Positions 9,244 through 18,862 of a stretch of DNA of 64,000 nt are shown here, one piece after another (positions within the stretch are counted from its first letter, which is position 1; each line of letters starts with the position of its first letter). The translations under genes were made by a program, and so were the position numbers. Below the pieces are notes generated by a model, which worked only from the letters and a program-made list of their open reading frames with translations, did no database searches and had not been told where the DNA came from. Source of the DNA: Lachnospiraceae bacterium (GTDB taxonomy: Bacteria > Bacillota > Clostridia > Lachnospirales > Lachnospiraceae); assembly GCA_015258065.1 (NCBI GenBank), contig JABZIZ010000008.1:8686-72685 (forward strand). The letters run 5' to 3'.

Positions 9244-10585
9244 GAAGAGAATCACGGTCTATTCGCAGGCGCTGCTGTTTCTGGCAGGGCTTGTGTTCTA
9301 TGCCTATGCGGGCGTCCTGTTTGTGCCCGTCCTGCTCTACGAATGCGCAGCGGCATGGAGCTTCGGGCTCTTTCTTGCAAAAAAGACGACGGGGGTGAAA
9401 AAGGGGATTGCTGTGTTCTGTCTGCTCTTGCCGCTTCTTCTGTTCAAATACCTTCGCTATTTGCTGACGCTTACGGGAATCCTGTCCGGCACCTTCTTCC
9501 TGCCGCTTGGGATTTCGTTCTTCACCTTGCAAAGCATCACCTATGTGCTGGCGGTGGCAGGCGGAGAGCTTCCGGTGGAGAAGAATCCGCTGCCGGTGGC
9601 GCTGTTCGTTTCCTTTTTTCCATCCATCAGCAGCGGGCCGATTCTGCGGGCAAAGCAGATGCTGCCGCAGTTTGGGCGGGTGAGGCCGTTTGATTATGAG
9701 ACGGTCACGGACGGTCTGAAGGTCACTACCTGGGGGCTGTTTCAGAAGCTGGTGATTGCGGATAACCTGGTCCCCTACATCGTCAGTGTGAAGGGAGCGC
9801 AGGATGCTTCCGGCACGGCGCAGCTTCTGGCGGCGGTGCTCTATTCCTTCCAACTGTATCTGGATTTTTCGGGGTATTCTTGTATCGTCATCGGCACGGC
9901 GCAGCTGTTCGGCTTCCGGATTCCGCAAAACTTCGATCATCCCTACCTTTCGGAGAGTGTCAGTGAATTCTGGCATCGCTGGCATATTTCGTTCAGTTCC
10001 TTTCTGCGGGACTATGTGTATTTTCCGCTGGGAGGAAGTCGCGTGCGGGAGGGGAGGATCTATTGCAATCTGCTGGTGACCTTTCTGATCAGCGGTATCT
10101 GGCATGGAAACGGCATGACCTTCCTCCTCTGGGGGCTGCTGCACGGTTTGTTTATCTGTCTGGATCGTTTGTGGAAAAAGCGCAGCGTTCTTCTGACCTT
10201 TCTGCTGGTGACCGTTGCCTGGGTTTTCTTTGCTGCGGAAAGCGTGAAGGACGCGCTTTTGACGATTGCTTCTTTTGTCCGCATACCGGGGGAACTGTTG
10301 CAACTCGTGGCGCAGATGAAAGGCGGAGGAGGGGGCACATGGGAACGCCTGGCTACCGCATGGAACCGGCTCGTTTTTCCGGAGGCGGACGTCTTCCTTT
10401 TACAGCCAGTGGTCTTTTTGCTTCTTTTCTGCGGGAGCAGTCTTTTTACAAAAAACCATCCCGGCCTTCCATGGATCAGGGGACAGAAGCCTCTACTGAG
10501 ATGGAGCTGCTATTTACTCCTGATCGGGGCGGTTTTATTTTTCCATGCTGCGGCGCCGGTGAACTTTATCTACAATCAGTTCTAA
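9155..10585 (+). CDS. MBOAT family O-acyltransferase, second copy
   Basis: A 476-residue AlgI-like acyltransferase. Motifs: EFWHRWHISFSSFLRDYVYF, PLGGSRVREGR and SGIWHGNGMTFLLWG, with H317 as the expected catalytic histidine; the end NFIYNQF matches the first copy. It starts at ATG 9155 behind AAGGGGG (9141-9147), inside the last 89 bp of the preceding gene. It diverges from the first copy in the N-terminal third, so it may accept a different polymer or partner. Twelve or more bases downstream an SGNH-like partner begins, repeating the arrangement at 1642-4252. Confidence 0.93.
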   Translation: MPVYTKLYGAFVLVLFVLYFGGIGLLRQNEKRITVYSQALLFLAGLVFYAYAGVLFVPVLLYECAAAWSFGLFLAKKTTGVKKGIAVFCLLLPLLLFKYLRYLLTLTGILSGTFFLPLGISFFTLQSITYVLAVAGGELPVEKNPLPVALFVSFFPSISSGPILRAKQMLPQFGRVRPFDYETVTDGLKVTTWGLFQKLVIADNLVPYIVSVKGAQDASGTAQLLAAVLYSFQLYLDFSGYSCIVIGTAQLFGFRIPQNFDHPYLSESVSEFWHRWHISFSSFLRDYVYFPLGGSRVREGRIYCNLLVTFLISGIWHGNGMTFLLWGLLHGLFICLDRLWKKRSVLLTFLLVTVAWVFFAAESVKDALLTIASFVRIPGELLQLVAQMKGGGGGTWERLATAWNRLVFPEADVFLLQPVVFLLLFCGSSLFTKNHPGLPWIRGQKPLLRWSCYLLLIGAVLFFHAAAPVNFIYNQF

Positions 10586-10606
10586 AGCAAATGAGGGGTG
10601 GATCAA

Positions 10607-11608
10607 TTGAAAAAACTGATGTGGAAACTTCTACTGTGTCTGCTTCCGGCAGTGCTGTATCTGATGCTATCGTGGTATCTGGATCCCTTTAATGTTTTTC
10701 ACTGGAACAGACTGCGTTTTACGGACACGGCACCCGCACAGAATTACATTAAGACGAAATACATTCTGGCAAACCGGGGGAAATACAATGCCTTTGTCTT
10801 CGGTTCCTCCCGTGTCGGCAATCTTCCGATGGACGGGCTGCCTGCGGAAGATGACGGCATACCGTTAGCATGGTACAATATGACAAGTTCCAACGCGGCT
10901 CTGATGGATCATGTAAAAACCTTACAAACGTTTCTGGAGCATCAGGTTTCAGTGAAGATGTTATTGGTCGGCGTGGATGAAATTGCAGCGACCAGAACCT
11001 ATGCTTCCAATGCGGCAGAGCCGATTTACCGGCAGTATCAGGAGTACGAAGTGCATCCGCTTTCTTTTTACCGCTCGTATCTTCTGCTGAAGCCCCGGTG
11101 GTCGCTGCTTCCACAGGTGCTGCAGGATGACACAAAGGCGCATGAGGAGGAGCGGGAGCTGTTTTACCGCTATGGAGTGCGCCCGGAGAACTGTGATGTC
11201 ACAAAACCGGAATTGACCGGGCAGGCGATGCCGTCCGCCCTGCCAAGCGGCAAGTATGAGGCGGGGACGGATCCGGAATCCATTCGTGCCCTGCAGGAAC
11301 TGGTCAGGCTGTGCAAGGCAAATCGGATTCGGCTGGTGATTTTTTCTTCTCCGATCTTACAGACAACCTACGAAGAGGCACTGCAAAACGGGTATGCGGA
11401 TTTTCTGAAGGACGTCGGGGAAATCGTGCCTTATTATTGTTTTTCCGGATACAATGCGTATACGACGCATGCGGAATACTATTTTGACAACTCGCATTAT
11501 AAGCCTTATGTCGGTTTGCAAATGGAAAAGGTGATGTTCGGGGACGAAAGGGCAGAAGAGAATTTCGGAGAACGGAAGGGAATAGGGAATGGAAGCCAGC
11601 GGAAATGA
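10607..11608 (+). CDS. SGNH hydrolase-like partner of the second MBOAT
   Basis: About 333 residues, with an N-terminal membrane helix and an extracytoplasmic domain. FGSSRVGN near residue 67 fits SGNH block I and DNSHYKPY near residues 294-299 fits the Asp-x-x-His pair. The start is uncertain: TTG 10607 sits 5 nt after AGGGGTGG (10594-10601) and gives the sensible signal anchor MKKLMWKLLLCLL; GTG 10598 and ATG 10619 are in frame. Little sequence is shared with the first partner (3110) beyond the catalytic blocks, so the two pairs probably serve different substrates or were acquired separately. Proposed role: final transfer or hydrolysis of the acyl group outside the cell. Confidence 0.72.
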   Translation: MKKLMWKLLLCLLPAVLYLMLSWYLDPFNVFHWNRLRFTDTAPAQNYIKTKYILANRGKYNAFVFGSSRVGNLPMDGLPAEDDGIPLAWYNMTSSNAALMDHVKTLQTFLEHQVSVKMLLVGVDEIAATRTYASNAAEPIYRQYQEYEVHPLSFYRSYLLLKPRWSLLPQVLQDDTKAHEEERELFYRYGVRPENCDVTKPELTGQAMPSALPSGKYEAGTDPESIRALQELVRLCKANRIRLVIFSSPILQTTYEEALQNGYADFLKDVGEIVPYYCFSGYNAYTTHAEYYFDNSHYKPYVGLQMEKVMFGDERAEENFGERKGIGNGSQRK

Positions 11609-13097
11609 GCAGCAAAAAAACAAGAGGAAAGGGAAGTCCGTCCTTGTGGGGATTGCGATGCTCTATTGTGTCTTTTCCATCGGTCAGATACTAAATGCCT
11701 GCCGATTTAGCTTTTTTACGTTGGATGACTACTGGAATACGGTATGGGCATTAGAGGGACAAGGGGGAACACAGAATTCTTTATGGGCGCATTTCGCTGA
11801 TTCTCTCAGCTTTACAAGACAAATGTTTCTAGGCTGGCAGGGGACGTGGCTAGCGGCTTTTTTTCAGGCATTTCTGAATCCGCTTTTGTTGCTGAAGGTG
11901 GGGCCGGGACAGGAGCGTCTGCTGCACCTGATCCTGGCATCCGTGGTGCTTCTGTTTTTCCTATCTATATTTCTGGTGCTGTATGAAATCATTCGCCTTC
12001 TATACGGGAAATCTTTGGCGCTTTCTATGATCATTTATGCAATTCTGCTTTTTTCCTTACTTAATTTTGGGGTCTATAAAGAGAATTTCTACTGGTTCAC
12101 GGGTGTAGGAGGATATTCCGTTCCCTTCTGCTGTGGAATGTTCGGCATCTATGTGCTGCTGTTGCCTGCGGGAAGAAACTACGCCGGTGGTCGACGAGGC
12201 GCCTGCTACGTCCTGTCCGCCATTTTACTTTTTTGTGCGACGGGCGGATCACTACAGGTGACAGGCATTATTTGTGGGGGATTGATGACGCTGACTGTTA
12301 TGGCAGTCAAAGAAAAACGATATCGTTTCCCGGCTCTTTCCTCTTTTTCAATCGCTCTTATAGGAGCTCTGCTCAATACAGCTGCGCCTGGAAATTATGT
12401 CAGAGCAAAGGTCATCTCTCAATCCGGATTGAATTTGCCAGAAGCGGTCAGGAATACTTTGTACAGCAGTCTGTATGAGATGGAAGAACTGTGGCAGAGC
12501 ACGCCCTTTGTGGTGGCCTTTCTGGTAATCATGGGGGTCGGAATCCGGATGGCAGAACGAGTGACAAGGCAGACAAGAGAGAGAATAGTCCTTATGATTG
12601 TCTGTTCCTTCTGCATGATTTTTATTGCGATTTTTCCTGTCGTTTTGGCATATCGTGATCCCAATCTGGCGGACAGAAATCAGTTGTATGCATATTTTTG
12701 CATGATCATGGCACTCCTACTTACGGGAGGATACATTGGTATACGCGTACAGCCGTTCTTTCACCTGGGGCAGTGGCAGGTGGTGCTTTCGATTGCGATG
12801 CTCTGCGTGATCTGTGCGGGCAGATTTTCCATTTTCCACGCACCCGACAGGGTGCAGATGATGCAAATGAAACGTTTGGAAGATTATACAAGCGGGGATA
12901 TCAGCATGTACTATACTAAAGTGGAAAGGGTCATCGACAAACTCAGAAATGGAGACGGTTTATCAATAACCAGGAAGGATATTCCGGAAACGGCGCCGGA
13001 TACCACTATGGCATTTACCCTGATGGACAATAACGGGGAGAAAGTCTATGATTTTATGTCGAGCTATTATGGATATCAGTCACTTCCTCTGCGGTAA
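11589..13097 (+). CDS. DUF6056-like multi-pass membrane protein
   Basis: A 502-residue protein with about ten membrane segments. Conserved points are an early acidic motif after the first helix (FFTLDDYWNTVWAL), ENFYWFTGVGGYSVPF in the middle and NTAAPGNYVRAK, the APGN-x-x-R pattern I associate with DUF6056 envelope proteins. The family has GT-C-like topology and no proven reaction. The start overlaps the SGNH gene by 20 bp and has a GGAAGGGAATAGGGA ribosome site, so it belongs to the same operon. The soluble C-terminus (residues ~415-502) is extracytoplasmic. Confidence 0.75.
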   Translation: MEASGNEQQKNKRKGKSVLVGIAMLYCVFSIGQILNACRFSFFTLDDYWNTVWALEGQGGTQNSLWAHFADSLSFTRQMFLGWQGTWLAAFFQAFLNPLLLLKVGPGQERLLHLILASVVLLFFLSIFLVLYEIIRLLYGKSLALSMIIYAILLFSLLNFGVYKENFYWFTGVGGYSVPFCCGMFGIYVLLLPAGRNYAGGRRGACYVLSAILLFCATGGSLQVTGIICGGLMTLTVMAVKEKRYRFPALSSFSIALIGALLNTAAPGNYVRAKVISQSGLNLPEAVRNTLYSSLYEMEELWQSTPFVVAFLVIMGVGIRMAERVTRQTRERIVLMIVCSFCMIFIAIFPVVLAYRDPNLADRNQLYAYFCMIMALLLTGGYIGIRVQPFFHLGQWQVVLSIAMLCVICAGRFSIFHAPDRVQMMQMKRLEDYTSGDISMYYTKVERVIDKLRNGDGLSITRKDIPETAPDTTMAFTLMDNNGEKVYDFMSSYYGYQSLPLR

Positions 13098-13142
13098 AAT
13101 ATACACCGATCAGGGCGGCATTTCTCAAACTGGACAAATGGG

Positions 13143-14741
13143 ATGACGATGAAGGGTAGAATCTGGTTAAAGAAATATAAAAGACAGGTGAGCAGGTGGA
13201 TAATCAATTTCTGTCTGTTAATGACCGCTTTTGGCGGTTTTCTGCGCGACGGCTTCGGGGCGGATGCGGCTGCTCAGCATGTCATGGCGCGAATCAATAT
13301 CAACAGATGGCCGTATAACGGGCGATTTCTTGCCTATTGGATGAATGATCTATTAGACCGTGCAGGAGTGAATGCGGTCTTTCACTACCGTGTTTTCTAC
13401 CTGATTTTTATGGTGAACTGTACACTCTCTCTTTGCATCCTGCAGGAAATGTTGGAGCGTGTTTTTTGGTTTGAAAGAAAAGAGAGGGTCGGGGCATCCG
13501 GCGCGCTTTCGGTCAGGGAGATACAACAGGGAAAGGTACAGGAGGAAAGCGAATGGAGCAGGAAATGGGTCATAAGACAGCTCCTGCTGTATACGCTGAG
13601 CGGATTATTTTATATCAACGGACTCTTTACCGAAAACTTTATGTTTCCGGAATGTTTTCTGAGCTTTTCTCTTGCTTATCTTCTGTGTTCACTTGCCGCC
13701 TACCTGCTTGCGGTGCGGGAGAGGAATATTGTCGGATTTTTTCTGTTGCTTGCTGCATCCATGCTGTATCAGGCGCCGGTTGCGGCAGTGCCGATTTTTA
13801 TCATCGCTTACAGAATCATGCAGGAACGTGGAGAAATCACGAAAAAAACGTTGCGTCTGAGCATCATCTGGGTGATCGCAGCGCTCTTTCTTGCCGGCGG
13901 CACGACAACGGTCGGCGGAATGATGGCGGCGGCGAAGGGAGAACTGGTAAAGGGGGTCAACCCGACAGGGTTTGGACAGGTCATTGCAAGCACGGGGCGA
14001 AATCTTCTGTCATTTGGAGTCAGCGGCTTTCATCTGATGCCGCCGTTTTGCTTCCCGCTTCTGGCTTGGCTTCTGACGATCGCCATTCTATTTGATCGAT
14101 GGCGGAAGGGGAAGGTGAAGGGAAAAGTATTTGTGCTGCTTCTTCTGTCGGAGGCGGCATTTGTGCTACTTGCCTTTACGTTGTCCATTGCGGTTTACCG
14201 GCCGAACCGCTATGCGGAGGTGACGCCGCGTCTGATGTACGGAATGTATGCGGCGCAGACACTTTTTATGTTGATGACGGCAATGTTTGCGGGAGAGAGG
14301 GGAAGAAGGTATCTCGCCTACTTTTCGCTCCTATATCTCTGCATCCAGATCGTTTCCTGTAATACCATCATGATGAATCACTACATCAGCAACGAAGAAG
14401 ACCTGCAGGTGGCGAGAGAGGCCTATGCGCAGATTCAGTACTATGAGCAAACAACGGGCAAAGAGATCAAACACATCGCCTGGTGCACCGATACGAACTG
14501 CGAAAACAAATATCCGAATGTCTATTATCAATATGGGCAGATCAATGAAAGGGTGCTTTCGCAGACGGCATATTGCATGCTCGTGATGGCGACGGACTAT
14601 CAAAGATTTACGGATGAGGCCCTCGTTCCCATGAAGGCAGAAATTTACGATCAATACTTTAAGGGCAAAAACTGGGACGTCTTTTTGCCGCAGGAACAGA
14701 TGATCTTTCAGGGAGATACGCTCTACTGGTGTATTTACTAG
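13143..14741 (+). CDS. GtrII-like glucosyltransferase-type membrane protein
   Basis: A 532-residue polytopic protein. After the first helix comes DGFGADAAAQHVMARINI, then RWPYNGRFLAYWMNDLL: an acidic residue followed by a G-R pair, as in GtrII (PF14264) glucosyltransferases. MLYQAPVAAVPIF resembles the YQ-containing helix of that family. Assignment is tentative because the gene could also be placed in a DUF6056-like group. The C-terminal ~120 residues are a soluble extracytoplasmic tail. A 45-bp gap precedes it without terminator. ATG 13149 is an equally possible start. Confidence 0.65.
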   Translation: MTMKGRIWLKKYKRQVSRWIINFCLLMTAFGGFLRDGFGADAAAQHVMARININRWPYNGRFLAYWMNDLLDRAGVNAVFHYRVFYLIFMVNCTLSLCILQEMLERVFWFERKERVGASGALSVREIQQGKVQEESEWSRKWVIRQLLLYTLSGLFYINGLFTENFMFPECFLSFSLAYLLCSLAAYLLAVRERNIVGFFLLLAASMLYQAPVAAVPIFIIAYRIMQERGEITKKTLRLSIIWVIAALFLAGGTTTVGGMMAAAKGELVKGVNPTGFGQVIASTGRNLLSFGVSGFHLMPPFCFPLLAWLLTIAILFDRWRKGKVKGKVFVLLLLSEAAFVLLAFTLSIAVYRPNRYAEVTPRLMYGMYAAQTLFMLMTAMFAGERGRRYLAYFSLLYLCIQIVSCNTIMMNHYISNEEDLQVAREAYAQIQYYEQTTGKEIKHIAWCTDTNCENKYPNVYYQYGQINERVLSQTAYCMLVMATDYQRFTDEALVPMKAEIYDQYFKGKNWDVFLPQEQMIFQGDTLYWCIY

Positions 14742-14775
14742 AGAAACAAAGAGCCTTCCGTGCAAGAGAGGTGGC

Positions 14776-16419
14776 GTGATTCATAGAAATCGGGAGTGGA
14801 AAAGGGAAAAGATAGCGGATAGAAGGTTCAGACAGAGAGTGGGAGAGGCGCTCCTGGAAAGAAGGTTCAGGCAGCGAGTGGGAGAGGCGCTCCTGGCGCT
14901 CCTTCTCCTGTTCGTGGTCGGAGAGTTTGTTTGCGCAAATCTGTTTCACTATACGCGGTATATGGATGCGGATATTGCCGGTGAAGTGCTGTTTGCCAAA
15001 ATGACTGCAAAGAACGGTCTGATCCCGCCCTCTACCTGGGCATACAGCACGGAGAGAAGAACCCTCTACCCCTGTCGTCTGGGAGCGGTTTTGTATGCGC
15101 TGACGGGGAATCTGAATCTCTCCATGGGAATGGCCTGTTCTCTGTCCTTCTGTTTCCTGCTTCTTCTGATGGGATTGCTCTACAAAAAGGCGGGATTTTC
15201 GCGGATCGGGGTTCTGTGTGCGCTCTTGTTCACGTGCACCCTCACTTGCAATATCCAAGGATTTCAAACCATGATTGCACTCTATGCAGGCTATTACCTC
15301 AGCCAGATGGGAGGGCTGTTTCTGACACTTCTTTTGCTCACCGGACTCTCCGGGAAGAGACGGGAAGTCGGTGAGAAACGAAGGAGTTTTGGGAATGAGG
15401 TGAGAATGGTTGGGCTGATCCTGCTGGCGGTTCTCCTAGGAAGACAGGGAATGCGCGCCTTTCTGATGGTCTATCTTCCGATCGCAGGCATCACTTTTTT
15501 CTTATGGCTGGTAAAAAAAAGAGAGAGAGGGGCCCTGCAATTGGTAACCGCACTTCTTTTGGCTCTTCTCAATGACCTGACGGTGAAAATAACGGCGTCC
15601 AACCCGCTTTCCACAACCAGAAATCTGCGACACGGGCCGGAAAAGCTGTTCCGGGTGGTGATTCCCCAGATCGGGGAAATGATGCAGCTTCCGGAAGGGC
15701 GGAGGTTATGGATCCTCCCCTGTGTGCTCGGAATGATCGGGCTGTTCTTCGCATGTGCGGACTGTTGCAGGAAACAGGAGGAGGGAGACTTGCTTGCGGC
15801 GCAGGTTGTTTTAAGTCTCTGGGCATCCCTCATGGGGATGGTTTTCTCCGCTTCGTTTACGACGATGGAAAGCTCGTCGCGTTACTTTATCGCCCTTCCG
15901 TTTGCGATAGGGGCTTCCTGCGCATATCTCCTTCTTCGCAGCCGGAAGAAAGGGGAGAGTCGATGCGTGAGAACCCTTTCTCTGGTGATGGTTCTTCTGG
16001 CACTGGCGACCGGTTCTCGTGCTGCATGGATCAACATGGATCAGCTCCTCCTGCGGGATGATACGGATCATTCCTGGCTGGCGAAGGCGGGAAGAGTTCT
16101 GGAAGAAAAAGGGTATGATCATGCCTATTCCACTTTTTATCTGGCGGGACCCGTTTCGGTGCTGACCAACGGAAGGGTGCAGGTGGCGCAGCTGGATCAG
16201 TTTCGGGACATGAAGGCCATGAAGTGGTTGTCGGATGCGTCCTGGTATCCGCCTCTTACAAAGAGCGAGGAAAAAACGGCATTCCTGGTGACGGAAGCCA
16301 ATCGGAAGGATATGGAACTTTTTTTACAGAAACATCCGGATCTCCTGCTTGGCGTCACGGAACTGGACGGATTGCGGATTTATGAGTGCAAAAGAAATGT
16401 GACCCGGTGGGGAGAATAG
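14776..16419 (+). CDS. Multi-pass envelope membrane protein with N-terminal 13-residue duplication
   Basis: A 547-residue polytopic protein not assigned to a named family. The start is GTG 14776 behind AAGAGAGG; the next ATG (14962) would remove the first membrane helix, so GTG is preferred. The cytoplasmic N-terminus contains a near-perfect tandem duplication, RRFRQRVGEALLE then RRFRQRVGEALLA, encoded by a 39-bp direct repeat. An acidic motif follows the first helix (YMDADIAGEVLFAKM), placed like a GT-C catalytic loop. The C-terminal region (residues ~415-547) is an extracytoplasmic alpha/beta tail. The stop codon abuts the next ATG. Role: inferred envelope glycan synthesis. Confidence 0.75.
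   Translation: MIHRNREWKREKIADRRFRQRVGEALLERRFRQRVGEALLALLLLFVVGEFVCANLFHYTRYMDADIAGEVLFAKMTAKNGLIPPSTWAYSTERRTLYPCRLGAVLYALTGNLNLSMGMACSLSFCFLLLLMGLLYKKAGFSRIGVLCALLFTCTLTCNIQGFQTMIALYAGYYLSQMGGLFLTLLLLTGLSGKRREVGEKRRSFGNEVRMVGLILLAVLLGRQGMRAFLMVYLPIAGITFFLWLVKKRERGALQLVTALLLALLNDLTVKITASNPLSTTRNLRHGPEKLFRVVIPQIGEMMQLPEGRRLWILPCVLGMIGLFFACADCCRKQEEGDLLAAQVVLSLWASLMGMVFSASFTTMESSSRYFIALPFAIGASCAYLLLRSRKKGESRCVRTLSLVMVLLALATGSRAAWINMDQLLLRDDTDHSWLAKAGRVLEEKGYDHAYSTFYLAGPVSVLTNGRVQVAQLDQFRDMKAMKWLSDASWYPPLTKSEEKTAFLVTEANRKDMELFLQKHPDLLLGVTELDGLRIYECKRNVTRWGE
14821..14897 (+). repeat. 39-bp tandem duplication in the start of a membrane-protein gene
   Basis: Two 39-bp units begin at 14821 and 14860 and differ at only a few positions (GACAGAGAG against GGCAGCGAG). 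Both encode the basic amphipathic segment RRFRQRVGEALL at the membrane entry. Confidence 0.92.
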
Positions 16420-18861
16420 ATGCGACAAAAACGGGAAAAAGCAAATGGAATCCGTGTCTTTCTGCTGTGTCTGCTCCTTGGGGCAGGCGCGCTTGCGCTG
16501 TTTGTGATACAGGACCGTGGCGCTTTTCTTATGCTTGCCGATTTTAACAAGCAGGAGATTCCTTTCTGCATGGAGCTGTCGGGCTTCCTCCATGCGCTCC
16601 CTAAGGGCAAGATTGGCTCTGTCTTCTGTAGACAGTGGGACTGGGGAATGGATCTGGGAAGTTCCGTCCTCTACAGTTTCGGTTATTACAACCTGGGCAG
16701 TCCCTTCTACTGGCTGACACTGCCTTTTCCAAGATCGTTTTACCCTTATCTCATGGCGCCCATGATGGTGCTCAAGTATGCAGCGGCAGGCAGCTTTTCC
16801 TATTGGTATCTGAAGAGGTTTGTAAGGCGGAAGGAAACGGCGATGATCGGAGCGGTGCTGTACGCCTTCTCCGGTTGGCAGACCGTGAATCTGCTCTTTT
16901 TTACCTTTATGGATGTGGTGGCCTTCTTTCCGCTCCTGCTGCTCGGACTGGAAAAGTGGATGGCGGAGGAAGAGCGGGATCCGCGGCTGTTTGTCTTTGC
17001 CGTTTTCCTGAATGCTCTGAATAATTACTATTTCTTTCAGGAAGAGGTCCTGCTGGTCATTCTCTATTTTCTGTTTCGGTTTTCCGCAAGAGGATGGAAG
17101 CGTCTGTGGAAGGAGGCGGTTGTTTGCCTTCTGTATGCGACCATCGGGCTGATGATGGCAGGCATTCTCTTTGTGCCCAACCTCCTCTATGTGCTTGGAA
17201 ACCGGAGGAGCATGGCGTCCCTTCGGCTATCGGATCTGTTCTGGGAGCCGTACCGACTGGTCTATGTGTTAAAAGGGATTCTGCTTCCGGCAGAATCGAC
17301 CCAGGATGCCAGCGCCGGGGTTCCATGGACGTTTGATTCGACGTCCTGCTATCTGCCGCTCTTTGGATTTTCTCTCGTACTAACCTACCTGCTTCGGGAA
17401 AAAAAGCGGATCTTTTCAAGGAAAGAAGATGCCTGGTTGTCCAGGCTGATCTGTTTTCTCCTTTTGGTGTCTGTGATCAAGGGAATCAATGCCGTCTTTA
17501 CCCTGTTCACGGATAAGGTGTATCACCGCTGGTGGTTTATGCTGGTACTGATGATGGCGCTGGCCGGCTGCAAGGTGCTGGAGGAGGAGAAGGAGAAAGC
17601 AATCTGCAAGGGAATTCTGGGCAATGCGCTCTGCATCCTGATGCTCTTACTTTCTGCTTATCTCTTCCCCGGAGAGGAAGAAGCAGCATCTGCGCTCTAC
17701 CGGCCGGTGCGCTTTGCCTTCCTGTGTATGATAGGAGTGGCGGCACCGATGGTTTGGGCCCTGCTTGTGAAGATCGCTCGGAACAGGAAACGAAGGGATG
17801 CCGGTGAGGAAGAGACAAAGGGGATTCCGATTCGTCTCACACTGGTCTGCGCCTGTCTGGGAGCCATTTGTACGAGCATCCTTGCGATCTGGCAGTTCAG
17901 GCAGGGGACGGACGAGCAGGCGATGTTGTCCGCTTATCAGGTTGGCGGACAGCTGTTAGAAGAAGATCCGCAGTATCGTTATGCGCTCTCCGATAATGCC
18001 TATGTCATGAGCGGTGATGCCAAAGGGCTGGGGAGCTGGAGTTCAACCGCCTCCAATGCCCTTACCGAATTTGACGGACTGTTTGATTTCTGGCTGGGAG
18101 ATAAAAGACTGGTAAAGGTCACGGTGCCGGGGCTGCAGGAGTTGTTAGGAGGACGGTATGAGCTGTATCGGGGAAACCTCCATGAGGCCAGCCGGATCGG
18201 AAACGGAGAAAGCGAGGCAGGTGGCGCGATCGAGACGAAATCTCTATCGGAGACAGAGGTTTTGCAGTCCTTCACCGTTGCGGGAGAGTCCTACCAGGTG
18301 ATTCAAAAAGCGGCCTGCCCGATTGGTTATGCGGTCGATTCCTATATCACCGAGTCGGATCTGCGCCGCTTTGACAAGGAGGATCGCGGCATTCTGCTGT
18401 TGCATGCAGTGGTGATTGCGGATCATGACAGGAATCTGATTTCTGAAAAAAGTGCTGGATTGCAAAGGCTTTCCGTAACAAAAGCAAAGAAAATCCTGTC
18501 CGTAAAGGAGGAGGCTGTTTCCGAAGGAACAAAACGGAATCAGGCAGCAGGCGTGTCCGATTTTGAAAAGGATGCGGGCGGTTTTTCCTGCAGGACAGAT
18601 TATAAAAAGGATCGATATGTTTATTTTACCGTACCACAGGATGGCGGGTGGAGCGCCAGTGTCGATGGGAAACCCGTGTCCATCCTGCGAAGCGGAGGGA
18701 TGATGTTGATTCCGGTGCCTGCCGGAAACCATCAGATCCTTTGCACCTATCTCACCCCCGGGTTTACAATGGGATGCATCCTGACCATGATAGGAGGCCT
18801 GTGTGCGGGATGGATTTTTGTTCGCCATGGGGAAAGAGGACGGAAAAGACAGGAAGAGTGA
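16420..18861 (+). CDS. YfhO family membrane protein
   Basis: An 813-residue YfhO-type (PF09586) protein. It shows the family start FNKQEIPFCMELSGFLHAL, then WDWGMDLGSSVLYSFGYYN and GSPFYWLTLPFP, about 12-13 membrane helices, and a large C-terminal extracytoplasmic beta-rich domain (residues ~500-780). That domain includes YVYFTVPQDGGWSASVDGKP, as in other YfhO proteins. B. subtilis YfhO is implicated in glycosylation of lipoteichoic acid; the role here is inferred. ATG 16420 directly follows the previous stop and has GGGGAGA upstream. A Gly-Ser-Glu-rich insertion occurs near residues 594-610. Confidence 0.88.
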   Translation: MRQKREKANGIRVFLLCLLLGAGALALFVIQDRGAFLMLADFNKQEIPFCMELSGFLHALPKGKIGSVFCRQWDWGMDLGSSVLYSFGYYNLGSPFYWLTLPFPRSFYPYLMAPMMVLKYAAAGSFSYWYLKRFVRRKETAMIGAVLYAFSGWQTVNLLFFTFMDVVAFFPLLLLGLEKWMAEEERDPRLFVFAVFLNALNNYYFFQEEVLLVILYFLFRFSARGWKRLWKEAVVCLLYATIGLMMAGILFVPNLLYVLGNRRSMASLRLSDLFWEPYRLVYVLKGILLPAESTQDASAGVPWTFDSTSCYLPLFGFSLVLTYLLREKKRIFSRKEDAWLSRLICFLLLVSVIKGINAVFTLFTDKVYHRWWFMLVLMMALAGCKVLEEEKEKAICKGILGNALCILMLLLSAYLFPGEEEAASALYRPVRFAFLCMIGVAAPMVWALLVKIARNRKRRDAGEEETKGIPIRLTLVCACLGAICTSILAIWQFRQGTDEQAMLSAYQVGGQLLEEDPQYRYALSDNAYVMSGDAKGLGSWSSTASNALTEFDGLFDFWLGDKRLVKVTVPGLQELLGGRYELYRGNLHEASRIGNGESEAGGAIETKSLSETEVLQSFTVAGESYQVIQKAACPIGYAVDSYITESDLRRFDKEDRGILLLHAVVIADHDRNLISEKSAGLQRLSVTKAKKILSVKEEAVSEGTKRNQAAGVSDFEKDAGGFSCRTDYKKDRYVYFTVPQDGGWSASVDGKPVSILRSGGMMLIPVPAGNHQILCTYLTPGFTMGCILTMIGGLCAGWIFVRHGERGRKRQEE

Positions 18862-18862
18862 A

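Noticed and set aside
9107..10303. 398-residue reverse-strand open frame
   Set aside because: Antisense to the MBOAT gene, whose motifs are unmistakable; no family features and no ribosome site.
14659..15267. 202-residue reverse-strand frame
   Set aside because: It overlaps the start of the 14776 gene and the tandem repeat antisense; no supporting features.
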